Assembly: GCF_900113765.1 (NCBI RefSeq)
Contig: NZ_FOQO01000006.1
Coordinates: 310,001 to 374,000 of the forward strand
Length of the DNA stretch: 64,000 nucleotides
Direction of reading: 5' to 3'
Source of the DNA: Parapedobacter indicus
Lineage (GTDB): Bacteria > Bacteroidota > Bacteroidia > Sphingobacteriales > Sphingobacteriaceae
Shown here: positions 62,865 to 64,000 of the stretch, piece by piece
Layout of the letters: the number at the start of each line of letters is the position of its first letter
Numbering within the stretch: position 1 is the first letter of the stretch
Made by a program: the position numbers and the translations under genes
The notes under the pieces: generated by a model
What the model saw: the letters and a program-made list of their open reading frames with translations, nothing else
Databases searched by the model: none
Told to the model about the DNA's origin: nothing

Positions 62865-63305
62865 TTATTGCCCATTAGCCGGTTTACTGTCTACAAACCC
62901 CAGATTCTGGGCTGTCGACGCTTCAATCACTTCCATTTCGTCTTGATTATATTTAGACGGACATTTCATCAAAATCTTGCTGGCATGGAACTCATCTCCT
63001 ACCATCTTGCCCGTCAGTACGATTTGTTCGGAACGTTCGATATCCTGGGGTTTTGCCCCTCTGAAAACAACCCGGCATTCCGTGCTGTCATTATCGTACA
63101 TAAAGAACGAAAAATGGTTGGCATCCTCTTTCGGGTTGTAGTGCAATTCCTTCTCTTTATTGAGCACGCCCACAACGTACAACTCAGATTGTTTTTCCTT
63201 TGCTTCGCTGAATGTGGAATAGGTACTTGAATCTGCGTACATTACGATAATCATCGCGATTGCTAACGCGATAACAATAATGGCTATGACCGAACTTTTC
63301 TTCAT
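62865..63305 (-). CDS. ccmE: Cytochrome c maturation heme chaperone CcmE (Cys variant)
   Basis: Started at MKKSSVIAIIV (146 residues). A longer frame would include the promoter and a Gly-Ile-Asn leader and is not used. It has an N-terminal membrane anchor (about 5-24) and an OB-fold domain. The heme-attachment site is CPSKY (Cys115-Tyr119) instead of the HxxxY of the usual CcmE. Cys-type CcmE proteins occur in system I variants of some bacteria and archaea and bind heme by the Cys. It hands heme to the CcmF-type protein encoded 3 bases downstream. The ANGQ end is usual. Confidence 0.92.
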   Translation of the reverse strand: MKKSSVIAIIVIALAIAMIIVMYADSSTYSTFSEAKEKQSELYVVGVLNKEKELHYNPKEDANHFSFFMYDNDSTECRVVFRGAKPQDIERSEQIVLTGKMVGDEFHASKILMKCPSKYNQDEMEVIEASTAQNLGFVDSKPANGQ

Positions 63306-63338
63306 GTTGTTATCTCCCAACGGGTTAATACCAGAATG

Positions 63339-63346
63339 CAAATTTA
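63339..63346 (-). promoter_or_regulatory. Bacteroidota -7 promoter motif for ccmE-ccmF
   Basis: On the minus strand TAAATTTG matches TAnnTTTG, about 33 bases before the ccmE start. Confidence 0.6.
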
Positions 63347-63391
63347 CGAATTGCAAAATGAAGCCACGAATATTGCAAGGGATTGGCATTT

Positions 63392-63408
63392 TTTAGAATT
63401 ATTCTAAA
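63392..63408. promoter_or_regulatory. 8-1-8 palindrome, Fur-family-like operator
   Basis: TTTAGAAT-T-ATTCTAAA is a perfect 17-base palindrome with the ANAAT-N-ATTNT pattern shared by Fur, PerR and Zur boxes. It lies between ccmE and the LpxR-like gene. Whether a Fur-family protein binds it is untested. Confidence 0.55.
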
Positions 63409-63473
63409 CAAAGTAGATAAAAAAAAACCGTATGTTTGTTTCTGAGGGAGAATAAGCTGTACCAATCACCGAA

Positions 63474-64000
63474 ATGATCAACAACCTATATAATACCGGC
63501 AAGGCCGTCATGACAACCGGTATACTTTTAAGTTATTTCATGGGCATCGCACAGTCGTTACCCCGTGCGGAGTTCAATTTTCGAAGCGACAATGACCTTT
63601 ATTTATTTAACAAGCAGGATCAGTATTATACCAATGGCATTTTTTTTAATATTCGGAAAGCGGCAGACAGCACACATTTATCTACCGCAGAAGTCAATCG
63701 GCTTTGGGGAATAACCGTGGGACAAAAAATGTATAATGCCTATACTGCTCAAATCCACCATATTGAAGAAATCGACCGACCGATTACTGCTTATCTGTTC
63801 ATTGCTGCGGATATGGATCGCTATTTTGCCAACGAATCCTTCCTTTCATTCGCTGTGGAATTCGGCACCATCGGGCAACGGGCACTGGGACGTCAGTTTC
63901 AGGAACGCATTCATAAAGTACTTAATCTTTATGACATCGCGGGATGGGAATACCAATTGAAGAATGCGGCAGGTCTGGACGCTTCCATACAATACGGTAG
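63474..64000 (+). CDS. LpxR-like outer-membrane lipid A deacylase family (DUF2219), partial
   Basis: An ATG at 63474 opens a frame that runs off the right edge; 175 residues are visible. After a signal peptide (about 1-30, …FMGIAQS), the mature start N-F-R-SDNDLYLFNKQDQYYTNGIFFNIRKA is the LpxR/DUF2219 signature, with the family's conserved N-D-D and Y-T-NG. WGITVGQKMYNAY and RPITAYLFIAADM follow, and EFGTIGQRALGRQFQERIH fits the beta-barrel hairpins. LpxR removes a 3'-acyloxyacyl chain from lipid A, in the outer membrane. The Fur-like palindrome 66 bases upstream may control it. The rest lies outside the window. Confidence 0.87.
   Translation, partial: MINNLYNTGKAVMTTGILLSYFMGIAQSLPRAEFNFRSDNDLYLFNKQDQYYTNGIFFNIRKAADSTHLSTAEVNRLWGITVGQKMYNAYTAQIHHIEEIDRPITAYLFIAADMDRYFANESFLSFAVEFGTIGQRALGRQFQERIHKVLNLYDIAGWEYQLKNAAGLDASIQYG

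Noticed and set aside
1-64000. CRISPR array, IS element, prophage, tRNA or rRNA genes
   Set aside because: No regularly spaced repeats, transposase, integrase or phage genes, and no tRNA- or rRNA-like sequence was seen in the gaps between genes.

Overview
The window is chromosomal DNA from a member of the Bacteroidota, most likely the Sphingobacteriaceae (Pedobacter/Parapedobacter/Sphingobacterium group). This is inferred from three FecI-type/ECF sigma loci with FecR-like partners, large TonB-dependent receptors with carboxypeptidase-regulatory-like N-termini, DUF4249 and STN proteins, Bacteroidota-style promoters (TAnnTTTG) in front of several genes, and weak Shine-Dalgarno signals. No tRNA, rRNA, CRISPR array, insertion sequence or prophage was seen. 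Genes are tightly packed, and several convergent pairs abut or overlap.

Region by region: (1) 1-4340 holds the tail of a PQQ quinoprotein, a Tat-exported sugar isomerase-like protein, a stand-alone TrpB2, a diheme cytochrome, a DUF4180 protein and an unknown. (2) 4389-9638 is a surface-signalling locus: ECF sigma, FecR, STN-TonB receptor and DUF4249 lipoprotein. (3) 9635-11123 (minus) has a methyltransferase-like protein missing its core, a late acyltransferase and an unlisted 49-residue membrane protein. (4) 11204-14346 (minus) is a second sigma/FecR/STN locus, in which the STN protein is a repeat-bearing outer-membrane protein rather than a TonB receptor. (5) 14419-18670 has a SirB1-like transglutaminase fold protein, a lipoprotein, QueH, a dienelactone hydrolase and an exported thiol peroxidase. 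(6) 18885-25122 is a core housekeeping block: yceD-rpmF-plsX-fabH-accB-accC, then tatC-rpiB. (7) 25210-35470 has an M28 peptidase, a roughly 500-base non-coding composite repeat, miaB, a sigma-54 activator, lptE, a TPR protein, secG, groES-groEL and an alpha/beta hydrolase. (8) 35471-40297 (minus) has MazG-like, dtd and a PQQ sugar dehydrogenase, preceded by a TonB receptor under a TPP riboswitch. (9) 40443-49524 is a sugar-derivative cluster: isomerase, GFO/IDH/MocA oxidoreductase and a giant ThuA/propeller/cupredoxin protein, with a divergent AraC regulator and another TonB receptor. (10) 49618-54562 has acyl-CoA dehydrogenase, VOC and EcsC proteins, a 1-Cys peroxiredoxin with palindromic promoter elements, and a sigma factor paired with a membrane-anchored trypsin-like protease. 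(11) 54746-64000 has an MFS permease, a polyprenyl synthase, an omega-amidase-like nitrilase, a fourth sigma factor with a membrane partner, a DUF2520 protein, the cytochrome c maturation genes ccmF/ccsA and ccmE (Cys-type heme motif), and the start of an LpxR-like gene that runs off the window.

Two themes stand out. The first is envelope-to-nucleus style signalling: four sigma-70 family genes, each next to a membrane partner of a different architecture. The strongest candidates for undescribed systems are the sigma/anti-sigma-like trypsin protease pair (52877-54562) and the sigma/FecR/STN-repeat protein locus without a TonB receptor (11204-14346). The second is carbohydrate oxidation at the envelope: PQQ enzymes, c-type and type-1-copper redox domains, cytochrome c maturation, and paired isomerase/oxidoreductase genes. 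All functional statements rest on reading motifs and gene order. No database search was run.
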